The notes under the pieces: model-generated
Database searches by the model: none
Told to the model about the DNA's origin: nothing
Seen by the model: only the letters and a program-made list of their open reading frames with translations
Shown here: one piece after another, positions 1 through 8,149 of the stretch
How the letters are laid out: the number at the start of each line of letters is the position of its first letter
Numbering within the stretch: position 1 is the first letter of the stretch
Assembly: GCA_963700885.1 (NCBI GenBank)
Contig: CAVOZJ010000038.1
Coordinates: forward strand, 310,001-374,000
Direction of reading: 5' to 3'
Origin: Anderseniella sp963700885
GTDB lineage: Bacteria; Pseudomonadota; Alphaproteobacteria; Rhizobiales; Aestuariivirgaceae
DNA length: 64,000 nucleotides
Program-made: the position numbers and the translations under genes

Positions 1-35
1 CGCTCGGGAAATTTAAAGGAACCGGCGAAAAGTAT

Positions 36-116
36 ATGAAGTCTGTTTTCGACATTGCTGATCTGCCCAAGAGCTGCGCATGCCTATGCGCCGACCTCCT
101 CCTTATTTGCCCCTGA
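36..116 (+). CDS. Putative leucine leader peptide upstream of leuA
   Basis: A 26-codon ORF starts ATG at 36 and ends TGA at 114-116. Its C-terminus is Asp-Leu-Leu-Leu-Ile-Cys-Pro, so three consecutive Leu codons (96-104) and an Ile codon sit just before the stop, 163 bp upstream of the leuA start. An AAGGA-like site lies at 16-20, rather far from the ATG. The bases over the stop (cccctga, 110-116) can pair with tcagggg at 158-164, and a second hairpin with 7-bp arms lies at 221-236. Ribosome stalling at scarce Leu-tRNA could therefore alter folding. Attenuation of leu genes by leader peptides is established in proteobacteria; its operation here is inferred. No clear T-run terminator is visible. 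Confidence 0.55.
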   Translation: MKSVFDIADLPKSCACLCADLLLICP

Positions 117-278
117 CCATTGGCTGTCCGGTGTTTAATCACCATAAAGACGGATGCTCAGGGGACGACAGAATTTCAAGCACAACTGTAAATTAGAGCT
201 GCGTGAAGAGTGCGATTAGGCCTGAAAGGTTTCAGGTGCGCCCGCGCAGCCAGAAAGCAAGGATGGAGCCTAAAGCCC

Positions 279-1860
279 ATGAGCAAGTCAAATGAACAGG
301 TTATCATTTTCGACACCACATTGCGCGACGGGGAGCAGTCGCCCGGCGCCACCATGACTTTGGACGAGAAGCTGCAGGTGGCGCGCTGCTGGAGAAATGC
401 TGGTCGATGTCATCGAGGCGGGATTTCCGATTGCGTCGGACGGCGATTTCGAAGCCGTATCGGAAATTGCCCGGCGCACTGAAAATTCGGTAATCGCCGG
501 CCTGGCACGGGCCATCCCGGCCGACATCAGGCGCTGTGCAGATGCGGTAAAGCATGCAAGGCAACCGCGCATTCACACGTTTGTCTCGACGTCGCCGATC
601 CATCTGGAATTCCAGATGCGCAAGACGCAGGCTGAAGTTCTGGACATCATTCATGAAACGGTGACGCTGGCCCGGTCATTGTGGGAAGACGTCGAATGGT
701 CTGCGATGGACGCCACCCGCACATCGCTGGATTACCTGTCGCAAGGTGTCGATACAGCCATCAGGGCGGGGGCGACGACGATCAACCTGCCGGATACGGT
801 CGGCTATACGGTGCCGGATGAAATGCGGCATCTGTTCCAGACCGTGCGCGACAAGGTGGCAAATTCCGACAAGGCGATTTTCTCGGCTCACTGCCACAAC
901 GACCTGGGCATGGCGGTTGCCAACTCGCTGGCGGCCATTGCCGGCGGGGTGCGCCAGATCGAGTGCACCATAAACGGCCTGGGCGAACGCGCCGGCAATG
1001 CGTCGCTGGAAGAAATCGTCATGGCGATCAAGACCCGCAATGACGTGTTGCCCTATGCCTGCAATGTGAAGCCGGAATATCTGACCCGGGCTTCCAGGCT
1101 GGTGTCGGCCGCGTCGTCATTTCCGGTGCAGTACAACAAGGCCATCGTGGGGCGCAACGCCTTTGCCCACGAAAGCGGCATTCACCAGGATGGCATGCTG
1201 AAGAACCAGGAAACCTACGAGATCATGACGCCTGAATCGGTTGGCGTTTCCAAGACCTCGCTGGTCATGGGAAAGCACTCGGGCCGGCACGCCTTCAAGT
1301 CGAAGCTGGAGGAACTGGGCTACGAATTGTCGGACAACGCGCTGCAGGACGCCTTCGTGCGCTTCAAGGCTCTGGCTGACCGCAAGAAGCACATCTACGA
1401 TGAAGACATCGAGGCGCTGGTGGACGAGGGTATTGCATCTGCCCAGGATCGCATGAAGGTGGTGGCTCTGACCGTGATTGCCGGCACGATGGGTCCGCAG
1501 ACCGCCACACTGACGCTGGACATTGACGGCAAACAGTCGACGGTGCAGTCAGTTGGCAATGGACCAGTAGACGCCACGTTCAACGCCATTCATGCATTGC
1601 ATCCCCATGAAGCCAAACTGGCGTTGTTTGACGTTCATGCAGTCACGGAAGGAACCGATGCCCAGGCGGAGGTTTCAGTGCGGCTGGAAGATGTCGTTTC
1701 GGGCCGCAAGGTGACCGGCAGGTCGGCTGATCCCGATACGCTGGTAGCGTCCGCAAAAGCCTATATCGCGGCCTTGTCCAAGCTCGAAGTCAAACGCCTG
1801 CGCGGTGATGCGACGGCCCCGGCACAGGTCCTGTCAGGCACTGAACGGCGCGGGCCTTAA
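279..1860 (+). pseudogene. leuA: 2-isopropylmalate synthase, frameshifted
   Basis: LeuA condenses acetyl-CoA with 2-oxoisovalerate, the first committed step of leucine synthesis. The N-terminus starts ATG 279 behind GGATGGAG and carries the catalytic motif DTTLRDGEQSPG. The rest, with VDVIEAGFPIASDGDF, HCHNDLGMAVANS, GLGERAGN, HESGIHQDG and the C-terminal regulatory LeuA dimer domain, is read in another frame that is open to 1860. The frames must switch with a net +1 between about 385 and 397, where family members read roughly R-L-L-E-x-M. The bases there suggest one inserted base or two lost bases near short homopolymers. Without the N-terminal motif the protein would be inactive, so this is either a real pseudogene or a sequence error. 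The downstream frame is well conserved, which favours recent mutation or error. Confidence 0.85.
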
Positions 1861-1945
1861 CTATCAAAGTGAACAGAACTGGCGCATTCAGACATTTGCC
1901 GGTAGACTTTCATTTACTCCTTTGATATGGCAACCGGACTTGCTG

Positions 1946-1975
1946 CGGAGGCGCGCTGAAACAGGCGCGCCTCCG
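1946..1975 (+). terminator. Hairpin downstream of leuA
   Basis: Eleven-base perfect arms (1946-1956 and 1965-1975, cggaggcgcgc and its complement) enclose an 8-base loop 85 bp after the leuA stop. No T-run follows, so termination strength is uncertain. Confidence 0.5.
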
Positions 1976-2030
1976 GCACGACAGTCTGCGGGTTCTTCTA
2001 AAGACATCTTGCGACTGCATGAATTGGTGA

Positions 2031-2106
2031 GGGCGTATAGCTCAGTTGGTAGAGCATCTGACTCTTAATCAGACGGTCGTAGGTTCGATCCCTACTGCGC
2101 CCACCA
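2031..2106 (+). tRNA. tRNA-Lys (anticodon CTT)
   Basis: A 76-base cloverleaf. The acceptor arms GGGCGTA and TGCGCCC pair with one G-T wobble. The D-arm has AGCTCAGTTGGTAGAGC. The anticodon stem TCTGA/TCAGA encloses the loop CTCTTAA, giving anticodon CTT for Lys. The T-arm contains GGTTCGATCC. Discriminator A and a genomically encoded CCA end the gene at 2106. The flank beyond it is rich in mobile-element debris, but no repeat of the tRNA 3' end was noticed. Confidence 0.95.
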
Positions 2107-2314
2107 ATCATTTCAAGCGTTTAGGGAAACGGCCACGTGTTGAGAACACGTTCAAGTAACACCTCAGGTAACAACTATGCAGGTTTTTTGATCTTCTGCA
2201 TCAGTTTGAAACCCTTAAATGTTGCCTATTAGCACTTAAGGCGGTGCTATGATCGATGGGTCTCAAACACCAAATCAGGTTTGGTCCATGTTTCTACCAC
2301 TGCTGGGTCGCCAC

Positions 2315-2410
2315 AGCTCGGTGACTACCGCACTGCTCGACCGGCTCACCCATCACTGCGAGGTCGCGGAAACCGGCAACGAAAGCCGGCGCTTCAAAAT
2401 CCGCGCCTGA
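2315..2410 (+). pseudogene. IstB C-terminal remnant (IS21 family)
   Basis: The frame ending at TGA 2408-2410 reads SSVTTALLDRLTHHCEV followed by AETGNESRRFKIRA. This matches the conserved C-terminus of IstB, the AAA+ helper of IS21-family transposition (LLDRLTHHC, then a hydrophilic RF tail). Only about 31 codons are recognisable and no upstream ATPase motifs or IstA are present, so it is a decayed fragment. Together with the IS21-end-like sequence near 3858-3910 it suggests an old IS21-type element later split by the IS110-family insertion between them. Confidence 0.6.
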
Positions 2411-2753
2411 GACCCACGCAGAGCGCCCACTGGCGATACGCTGCGCTACGAAAAGGCTCCGCGCATCGGTTCCGGGCGGACCGTGCCACGCAAATAACGT
2501 ATGGCCCGCCCGTCGGCAAGTGGTATTTTATGCGGCGTGATCAGTCTGCACAAACGTATCCGGCCTTCAGGCATAGCGCCCTTGGCCATAATGGAGATCC
2601 GCGCGTTTCGCTCCTCATAAAGGGGACGGCATCAACGTGCCATTTTGCGCCATAGGTTTGCGAAACACCGATCGACTGTCAGGCCATCATCTTTATATCC
2701 ACTCGCAGACATCTAGTGTCGACAACTTATGTAAGCATCGACCATATTCTTGA
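2411..2753. other. Intergenic stretch between IstB remnant and IS110-family transposase
   Basis: No coding region is convincing. The stretch lies downstream of the IS110-family transposase on its coding strand. In the IS1111-like subgroup of this family the non-coding bridge RNA and one element end are known to lie there. I could not delimit the element ends or fold a bridge RNA by eye. Confidence 0.4.
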
Positions 2754-3788
2754 TTACAAGCTCACCGCACCTGACTGGTGCACAAATCTTGTTCCATTGC
2801 GCAGAATTGCCCAGACAATCCGGGCCATCTTGGCTGCAAGTGCAACGACGACAATGTTGCTGTGCGATCGTGCGAGAAGGCCGCGCAGCCATTGCCCAAG
2901 CCGGGTCTGGCTTCGACTCAGGCTCGGCAATGCTGAGCGTGCGCCCTGTATCAGCATCTTGCGCAGATATTTGCTGCCGCGTTTGGTAATACCCAACAGG
3001 CGCGGTTTGCCACCTGTTGTCATCTGACGCGGAACAAGCCCAAGCCATGCTGCCAGATCTCGTCCACGGGCAAAAGTATTGGCATCACCCACCGCAGCAA
3101 CCAAGGCTGTGGCATTGAGAGGACCCACCCCCGGTATTGATGTGAGCCGGCAGACGGCGTCATCGTGTTTTGCTTCAGCAATGAACTCGGCATCAAACAC
3201 ACCAATGCGATAATCCAGTTGTTCCCAGCGTTCCATCATGTCGCTGATCAGCAGCCGGATACGTTGGCTTAAGTCATCCCCGGAAGCGTCCAACAATAGA
3301 CAATCTATCCGACGCCTCAATCTCGCACGGCCCTGAGGTACGATAATGCCGCGTTCCAGAAGCAGAGCTCGCAGTTGATTCATGAGCGAAGTGCGTTCCT
3401 TCACCAACCGGTCACGCGCCCGATGCAAAGTCTGCATATCAAGCTGCTGATCACTTTTGAGAGCAACAAACCGCATCGTTGGACGGGTTGCTGCTTCAGC
3501 GATCGCCTCAGCATCACGATCATCATTCTTTTGCGCCTTCACATAGGGCTGGACATACTCTGGTGACATCAGCCGAATCTCGTGTCCCTGGGCAGACAAA
3601 AGCCGGCCAAGATGATGAGCTCCACAGCACGCCTCCATGGCCACAACACATGACGGTAGCTTTGCAGTCACATTCACAATGGTCTGACGCTGCATCCTCC
3701 GCCGCAACACGACATGTCCGGTTGTGTCCAGACCGACAACGCTGCAACTGTTCTTACCCAGGTCGATACCCAAAATCGCGATATTCAT
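2754..3788 (-). CDS. IS110-family transposase (IS1111-like)
   Basis: A 344-residue DEDD recombinase starting ATG 3786-3788 behind AAGGAG (3795-3800). The N-terminal RuvC-like DEDD domain shows GIDLGKNSCSVVGLD (Asp9), VAMEACCGAHHLG (Glu52) and KNDDRDAEAIAEA (Asp89/Asp92). The C-terminal IS116/IS110/IS902 domain shows IPGVGPLNATALVAAVGDA, AWLGLVPRQMTTGGK and GITKRGSKYLRKMLIQGARS. Length and motifs are intact, so it is probably active. This family recombines with a structured bridge RNA and does not require long inverted repeats. It is inserted among IS21-like debris. Subgroup assignment rests on the style of the N-terminus (GIDLGKxS, AMEACxGAHHL). Confidence 0.9.
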   Translation of the reverse strand: MNIAILGIDLGKNSCSVVGLDTTGHVVLRRRMQRQTIVNVTAKLPSCVVAMEACCGAHHLGRLLSAQGHEIRLMSPEYVQPYVKAQKNDDRDAEAIAEAATRPTMRFVALKSDQQLDMQTLHRARDRLVKERTSLMNQLRALLLERGIIVPQGRARLRRRIDCLLLDASGDDLSQRIRLLISDMMERWEQLDYRIGVFDAEFIAEAKHDDAVCRLTSIPGVGPLNATALVAAVGDANTFARGRDLAAWLGLVPRQMTTGGKPRLLGITKRGSKYLRKMLIQGARSALPSLSRSQTRLGQWLRGLLARSHSNIVVVALAAKMARIVWAILRNGTRFVHQSGAVSL

Positions 3789-3857
3789 GGAAAACTCCTT
3801 TCCTGTACAAGCCGACTGCCAACAATAGCAGTTTGCGGTAGCAGGGCGGGCCATCCA

Positions 3858-3910
3858 TAAAGGGGGGTCAAAATTGCACGCTGATAGAAGGTCGAGCTTC
3901 AATGCCGATT
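3858..3910. repeat. IS21-end-like remnant
   Basis: The sequence ggggggtcaaaattgcac with gctgat, and then tgccgattgac about 30 bp later, resembles the repeated terminal boxes of IS21-family elements. It lies just beyond the start of the IS110-family transposase. It is plausibly the far end of the element whose istB tail is at 2315-2410. The match is from memory of the family and was not searched. Confidence 0.35.
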
Positions 3911-4068
3911 GACAAACACGGGCCACCTACAATGTAACCCATCCCATTACCGCAATACTCCGTCGAAGGCTGCAACAACGCGGCGTCCATCAAAGCCTTC
4001 AAATCCAAACTGATTGGAGTTACACTGTGTTTGCATCGGACCCGCTTTGGGAATATGCTAAACCTTTG

Positions 4069-4129
4069 TGGTAAAAGAATTTTAACAGATTCCTGGGGCC
4101 GATGCACCCCTGATGGTGAGATATCCGGG
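4069..4129 (+). repeat. Left inverted repeat flanking trkH
   Basis: This 61-bp segment is an imperfect inverted copy of 5726-5786: 49 of 61 positions match without gaps by hand alignment. The best block is tggggccgatgcacc, followed by atggtgaga. The two arms bracket the trkH gene with no transposase between them. Confidence 0.75.
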
Positions 4130-4246
4130 TTAGTGGTGCGGGCTGAGATTATTGAATGTGTACATACGGCTTATCATCAAGGGTTGCAGAGGCGATTGAG
4201 CAGTTGATAGCCAAGTTCTAGGTTTCCTAAATGCGGCACTCTTCCG

Positions 4247-5725
4247 ATGCGTGAGCGATTGGTTTCAAGGTCGAGCATTCAGATTGAGCGCTTGGGCTTC
4301 GTGGTTGGCGTGCTGATGGGCGTTACGTCTACCTTCATGCTTGCACCGCTGATTACTGACCTGTCTGCGGGCAATTCAGACTGGACTGCGTTTGCGCGAT
4401 CTTTTGCAATTCTCACCATCCTTGCTGGTCTGTTGATTTCAGTCACGCGGGATCGTTGGACGTCAGAAGGCGTATCGCTGCGGGAAGCCTTTTTGACGAC
4501 TGGCATTAGTTGGCTGGTGTTGCCATTAGCAGGTTGCTTGCCCTTCGTTTTCATGGAGGGCCGCATTGGCTTTGTTGATGCGTGGTTTGAAGCTGTATCC
4601 GGCATGACAACGACAGGCTCAACTGTTCTATCTGGCTTAGACATTGCTCCGCCTGGAATCTTGTTGTGGCGTTCAATCCTGCAATGGATCGGTGGAGTCG
4701 GCATCATTCTGATGGCAATGATCGTTCTGCCATTCTTGCGCGTCGGCGGCATGCAGATTTTCCGCACCGAGAGTTCAGATCGCTCCGAAAAGCTGCTGCC
4801 GCGAGATGGCGCGCTGATCATACAAATCGCGGCAATGTTTGTGATCCTTACGGCTGTCTGCGTCGCTGCCTATATCGCGGCTGGCATGAGCTTGTTTGAT
4901 GCGCTGAATCACGCACTCACGACCATTCCGACCGGTGGCTTCTCAACGCGCGATGCTTCACTAGCCGCTTTTGACGAACCCGCGATACATTGGGTCGCTA
5001 CGACATTCATGTTCGCAGGATCTTTGCCAATCATCTTGTACATCTCATCCTGGCAGAACAGGCGACTGGTCATTCTGCGTGATGTACAGGTTATAGGGTT
5101 CGCAAAGATATGCCTGTTCGCCGTTCTGTCCGTCGCCATATATCTGATTTGGACCGAGCAGTTTGAGCCAGTCGATGCGCTACGCATCGCGGCATTCAAC
5201 GTTATGTCCATTATCTCTACAACAGGGTATGCGCTTGGTGATTTCACGCAATGGGGACCAGGATCCGTAGGCATGTTCCTGATCCTCATGTTCCTGGGAG
5301 GCTGTACAGGATCGACTGCCGGATCAATCAAGACATACAGGCTGCAAGCCATGGCGCTTATCACGCGCCGTTATATCGATCAGCTGTTCAGTCCAAACCG
5401 CATCATAGTGATGCGCTACGGTCCACGAACAATTGATGATGGAATTGTGTTGTCGATCCTTGCTTTCCTCTCGGCCTTTGCCGCGTCCATGGTGATTGTC
5501 ACCCTGCTGTTAGCTCTCACCGGACTGGACATTGTGACTGCCTTCTCCGGTGCAGTAACGGCCTTGGCGAACGTAGAACCCGGACTCGGCGATCAGATTG
5601 GCCCATCAAGGAATTTCGCAGGGATTCCCGACTCTTCAAAAGTCATTTTGATCTTTGCTATGATATTGGGTCGACTTGAGTTCTTCGCATTGCTTGTGTT
5701 GCTGTCGCCGCGATTTTGGAATTAG
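4247..5725 (+). CDS. trkH: TrkH/KtrB-family potassium uptake protein
   Basis: This 492-residue membrane protein has the multi-helix architecture of TrkH/KtrB K+ transport subunits. Filter-like motifs include SGMTTTGSTVL (about residue 117), TTIPTGGFSTRDAS (about 224), IISTTGYALGDF (about 323) and a fourth pore loop near the C-terminus (ALANVEPGLGDQIGP). The GGCTGSTAGSIKTYRLQ segment is also typical. The start ATG 4247 follows no strong ribosome site, and Met residues slightly downstream are possible. No trkA or ktrA partner is adjacent. The gene is bracketed by 61-bp inverted repeats, with the right one starting at the base after the stop codon, so it looks like cargo of a non-autonomous mobile unit. 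K+ specificity is a family inference. Confidence 0.88.
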   Translation: MRERLVSRSSIQIERLGFVVGVLMGVTSTFMLAPLITDLSAGNSDWTAFARSFAILTILAGLLISVTRDRWTSEGVSLREAFLTTGISWLVLPLAGCLPFVFMEGRIGFVDAWFEAVSGMTTTGSTVLSGLDIAPPGILLWRSILQWIGGVGIILMAMIVLPFLRVGGMQIFRTESSDRSEKLLPRDGALIIQIAAMFVILTAVCVAAYIAAGMSLFDALNHALTTIPTGGFSTRDASLAAFDEPAIHWVATTFMFAGSLPIILYISSWQNRRLVILRDVQVIGFAKICLFAVLSVAIYLIWTEQFEPVDALRIAAFNVMSIISTTGYALGDFTQWGPGSVGMFLILMFLGGCTGSTAGSIKTYRLQAMALITRRYIDQLFSPNRIIVMRYGPRTIDDGIVLSILAFLSAFAASMVIVTLLLALTGLDIVTAFSGAVTALANVEPGLGDQIGPSRNFAGIPDSSKVILIFAMILGRLEFFALLVLLSPRFWN

Positions 5726-5786
5726 CCCGCATTTCTCACCATAGAAGGTGCATCGGCCCCACGAATCTGATAATAATCCTTTAGCA
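5726..5786 (-). repeat. Right inverted repeat flanking trkH
   Basis: Reverse-complement partner of 4069-4129 (49/61 identical). It begins immediately after the trkH stop and abuts the first MITE-like element, whose terminal repeat starts at 5786. Confidence 0.75.
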
Positions 5787-6072
5787 ATTACGGTGACAGT
5801 TTACTAAATGCACTAATTAGAGTTTGTCATTTTAACCTTGACCCCGCGCTTTGGCCTGCTGCCGGTTTCACGGACACTGAGTTAAGGTGTTTATGATGGA
5901 ACTGGAGGTTACAGATGCAAAGTAGACAAGTGCAGTATTCGAAGAGGATGTGCATGGGGCGTCTGCCCCGTTTGGTTTCATGCCGCGGGCAAACGGGACC
6001 AACGATGCGGACCAGACGGGACAATGTCATTGCATGCGATAATCAGTGCATTTAGTAAACTGTCACCGTAAT
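5786..6072. mobile_element. MITE-like element, copy 1
   Basis: This 287-bp segment has perfect inverted ends of about 27 bp (5786-5813 and 6046-6072, core cggtgacagtttactaaatg and its complement) and no coding capacity. Its right half (about 5930-6072) is a diverged copy of 6374-6515 in copy 2. A further solo right end follows at 6083-6109. This is the anatomy of a miniature inverted-repeat element mobilised by a transposase encoded elsewhere; the transposase is not in the window. Confidence 0.65.
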
Positions 6073-6127
6073 AGGATAATCAGTGCATTTAGTAAACTGT
6101 CACCGTAATAGCAGGAACCTGTTATTG

Positions 6128-6217
6128 TCAGGCTGAAACGGGTTTCGATTTAAACCGACCAAGAACACCGAGACCGAACAGGCCACTTAGCAACAGCAAC
6201 AATGGTGCAGGTAGCGC
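6128..6217 (-). pseudogene. Orphan VPLPA/PEP-CTERM-type sorting tail
   Basis: Read on the minus strand, the frame from 6217 to the stop at 6128-6130 encodes A-L-P-A-P, then LLLLLSGLFGLGVLG, then R-F-K-S-K-P-V-S-A. This has the three parts of a VPLPA/PEP-CTERM signal: short Pro-containing motif, hydrophobic helix, basic tail. Such tails direct exported proteins to exosortase processing. The frame runs straight into the terminal repeat of the MITE-like element at 6218, so the rest of the gene was probably cut off by that insertion. No matching N-terminal part was found to the right. Confidence 0.55.
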
Positions 6218-6516
6218 AATTACGGTGACAGTTTACTAAATGCACTTATTGAACCTGTCACGATAACCTATACTGCGCGCTTCCAGTGATCTGATGCAAA
6301 TGGACTATAGCGCTAGGTTTTGCACCTTGCTCTGCGCCCATCCTCGCTTACGGCATCTATGCATAGCAGACAGGCGCAGCCATCGAAGAGGATGTGCGTG
6401 CGACGTTTGCCCCATTGAGTTTTATGCTGCGGGGAAACGGGACAACGATGCGGGTCAGACGGGACAATGTCATGGCATGCGATAATCAGTGCATTTAGTA
6501 AACTGTCACCGTAATT
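6218..6516. mobile_element. MITE-like element, copy 2
   Basis: A 299-bp segment with the same inverted ends as copy 1 (6218-6245 and 6489-6516) and a related right half. It lies next to the truncated sorting-tail gene at 6128-6217. Its right end is extended by tandem repeats up to 6680. Confidence 0.65.
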
Positions 6517-6680
6517 GGGGACAATGTCATGGCATGCGATAATCAGTGCATTTAGTAAACTGTCACCGTAATTGGGGACAATGTCATGGCATGCGATAAT
6601 CAGTGCATTTAGTAAACTGTCACCGTAATTTGTAATTTTAATAGCGATAATTAGTGCATTTAGTAAACTGTCACCGTAAT
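6461..6680. repeat. 57-bp tandem repeat built from the MITE right end
   Basis: Three units start at 6461, 6518 and 6575, each with gggacaatgtcatggcatgc followed by the right terminal repeat. A shorter, diverged fourth unit ends at 6680. Exact 57-bp spacing of the terminal repeats (6489, 6546, 6603) shows tandem duplication. One unit-like block also exists at 6018-6072. The minus-strand frame through this array is open only because the repeat is. Confidence 0.85.
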
Positions 6681-6803
6681 CCGTAATCAGTAATAGCAAT
6701 TGAGTTGCATGCAGCTATTCAGCCAAAGGTCATTGCAGCGATGGCAACCCATGAACTATATTTTGAACCGGACCAACCAAACCGGAATGGCCGGTAGTCA
6801 CTG

Positions 6804-7223
6804 ATGACAATTCATGATGAAATGATTTTCCTGCGCAAGGTTCCTCCCTTCACCGAACTCAGCCCGGCAAAACTGGAACTCCTTGCGCTGATGAGTGAAC
6901 GCATGCGCTATGCTGCCGGCGAGACCATATTGCAACAGGGAGATACAGGTGATGCCGCCTTTGTCCTGATGGAAGGCGTAATCGATGTTTCGATAGTTGA
7001 CGGAGGCGTATCCAGGCAAGTTCGTGAACTCCGCCGGCATGCACTGTTTGGCGAGATTGCAGTGATCAGAAACACCGGGCGGGCAGCGACCGTGAAGGCC
7101 AGGACCGACGTGGACGTGCTGAAAATATCCAAGGATGTGCTGAACAAAATGATCGAGGATTTGCCGGACTTGGGAAAGCGTATTTCCATCCATATAGAAA
7201 ATGCTGGGTATACCTTCCAGTAA
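6804..7223 (+). CDS. Stand-alone cyclic-nucleotide-binding-domain protein
   Basis: This 139-residue protein is essentially one CRP-type cNMP-binding beta barrel. Features are FLRKVPPFTELSPAKLELLA, the AAGETILQQGDTGDAAFVLMEG turn, and LFGEIAVIRNTGRAATVKA corresponding to the phosphate-binding cassette (GE...R-A-A). A C-terminal helix follows. There is no DNA-binding helix-turn-helix, so it is not a complete Crp/Fnr regulator; it may bind a nucleotide or act through a partner. It stands between the repeat region and the DUF411 gene, on the same strand as the latter but 189 bp away. Ligand is unknown. Confidence 0.8.
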   Translation: MTIHDEMIFLRKVPPFTELSPAKLELLALMSERMRYAAGETILQQGDTGDAAFVLMEGVIDVSIVDGGVSRQVRELRRHALFGEIAVIRNTGRAATVKARTDVDVLKISKDVLNKMIEDLPDLGKRISIHIENAGYTFQ

Positions 7224-7412
7224 CCTCAACAATGGAGTGAAATATCGTTCCCACGGAGTCGTTTCAGATCAAACCAGCCGGTTTGGAACCCTGGCCGTTG
7301 CCGCCCTGCCACTTTAGCAATGAGCATTTCGTGTTTCTTCATGTTTATGACCAGATTGCTTGCCATCTTTCACCTACACAAGAGACATTCATCCTCATGG
7401 AACCACCAAGCC

Positions 7413-7868
7413 ATGCCCAGACTGCTCGCATATCCTCTTGCAATATTGTTGCTCACCGCATCTGCGGCTCATGCCGGCAAGCTGGGCTTCGATGTTGCCA
7501 AGACAGCCAGCTGCGGCTGCTGCATGGCATGGGTCGAGCATATCCGTGCTGCGGGCCATGAAGTGAACACATCCGACATGGACATGGGCTCGCTGTCGCA
7601 ACACAAGCTGAAACTGGGGATCAACCCCCGGTACGCTTCCTGCCATACAGCAACGGTTGAGGGCTATGTTATCGAGGGCCACGTGCCGGTTACAGACATT
7701 GAACGGCTGCTCAGGGAGCGCCCTAAAGCCATCGGTCTTGCAGCCCCTGGCATGCCGGAAGGCTCACCGGGAATGGAAATGGGCTCCTACCGCGAAGCTC
7801 ATGATGTCGTGCTGGTCAAACTGGATGGCACCAGCGAAGTCTGGACCCACTATCCGGAAAAACAGTAG
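7413..7868 (+). CDS. DUF411 secreted metal-binding protein
   Basis: 151 residues, starting at ATG 7413 because a clean signal peptide follows (LLAYPLAILLLTASAAHAG, cleavage near residue 21). Upstream in-frame Met codons would bury it. The mature part opens with FDVAKTASCGCCMAWVEHIRAAGHEV, whose Cys34-Gly-Cys36-Cys37 is the hallmark of DUF411. Next come a SCHTATVEGYVIEGHVP block and a Met-rich PGMPEGSPGMEMGSYREAHDVVLV tail. Family members are periplasmic and often lie with copper resistance genes; copper binding is suggested by the Cys and Met content but not shown. Confidence 0.85.
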   Translation: MPRLLAYPLAILLLTASAAHAGKLGFDVAKTASCGCCMAWVEHIRAAGHEVNTSDMDMGSLSQHKLKLGINPRYASCHTATVEGYVIEGHVPVTDIERLLRERPKAIGLAAPGMPEGSPGMEMGSYREAHDVVLVKLDGTSEVWTHYPEKQ

Positions 7869-7927
7869 ACCCAATCCGGAAATATCGGTCAGAACGGGAA
7901 AATCAACGGACTGCTGCAAGGATAGAG

Positions 7928-8101
7928 ATGAGCAAACCGGAAACACGAGATGGACAATCCAACCCAACGCTGCAGCTGGCCAAAACAGCGAGTGAGGCAG
8001 CATTGACAGGTAGAAAAAAACTGGAATGGATACCACCGGCCGACATCTGCAAAGAGGACGTAACCCTCGATTATCTTGCCAGTTTTCACACTTCCATGTG
8101 A
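7928..8101 (+). CDS. Small hypothetical protein (57 aa)
   Basis: ATG 7928 follows AAGGATAGAG at a normal distance and opens a 57-codon frame ending TGA 8101. It is hydrophilic with an acidic C-terminal part (IPPADICKEDVTLDYLASFH) and no signal or membrane segment. It lies 59 bp after the DUF411 gene on the same strand. No family is recognised; the ribosome site and codon use are the only support. Confidence 0.4.
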   Translation: MSKPETRDGQSNPTLQLAKTASEAALTGRKKLEWIPPADICKEDVTLDYLASFHTSM

Positions 8102-8149
8102 TCACGGTTCAAACGCCTGGAGCGCGTCAGCAAAGACAAGGATCCAAGG

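Noticed and set aside
5786..6680. CRISPR array
   Set aside because: Repeats at 57-bp spacing are direct tandem copies with no variable spacers and no cas genes.
6313..6699. 128-codon minus-strand frame with a repeated YGDSLLNALIIA motif
   Set aside because: It is only the translation of the 57-bp tandem MITE-end repeat; no ribosome site and no family.
2031..6800. tRNA-Lys-anchored integrative island
   Set aside because: The position is suggestive, but no integrase and no repeat of the tRNA 3' end were seen to the right.
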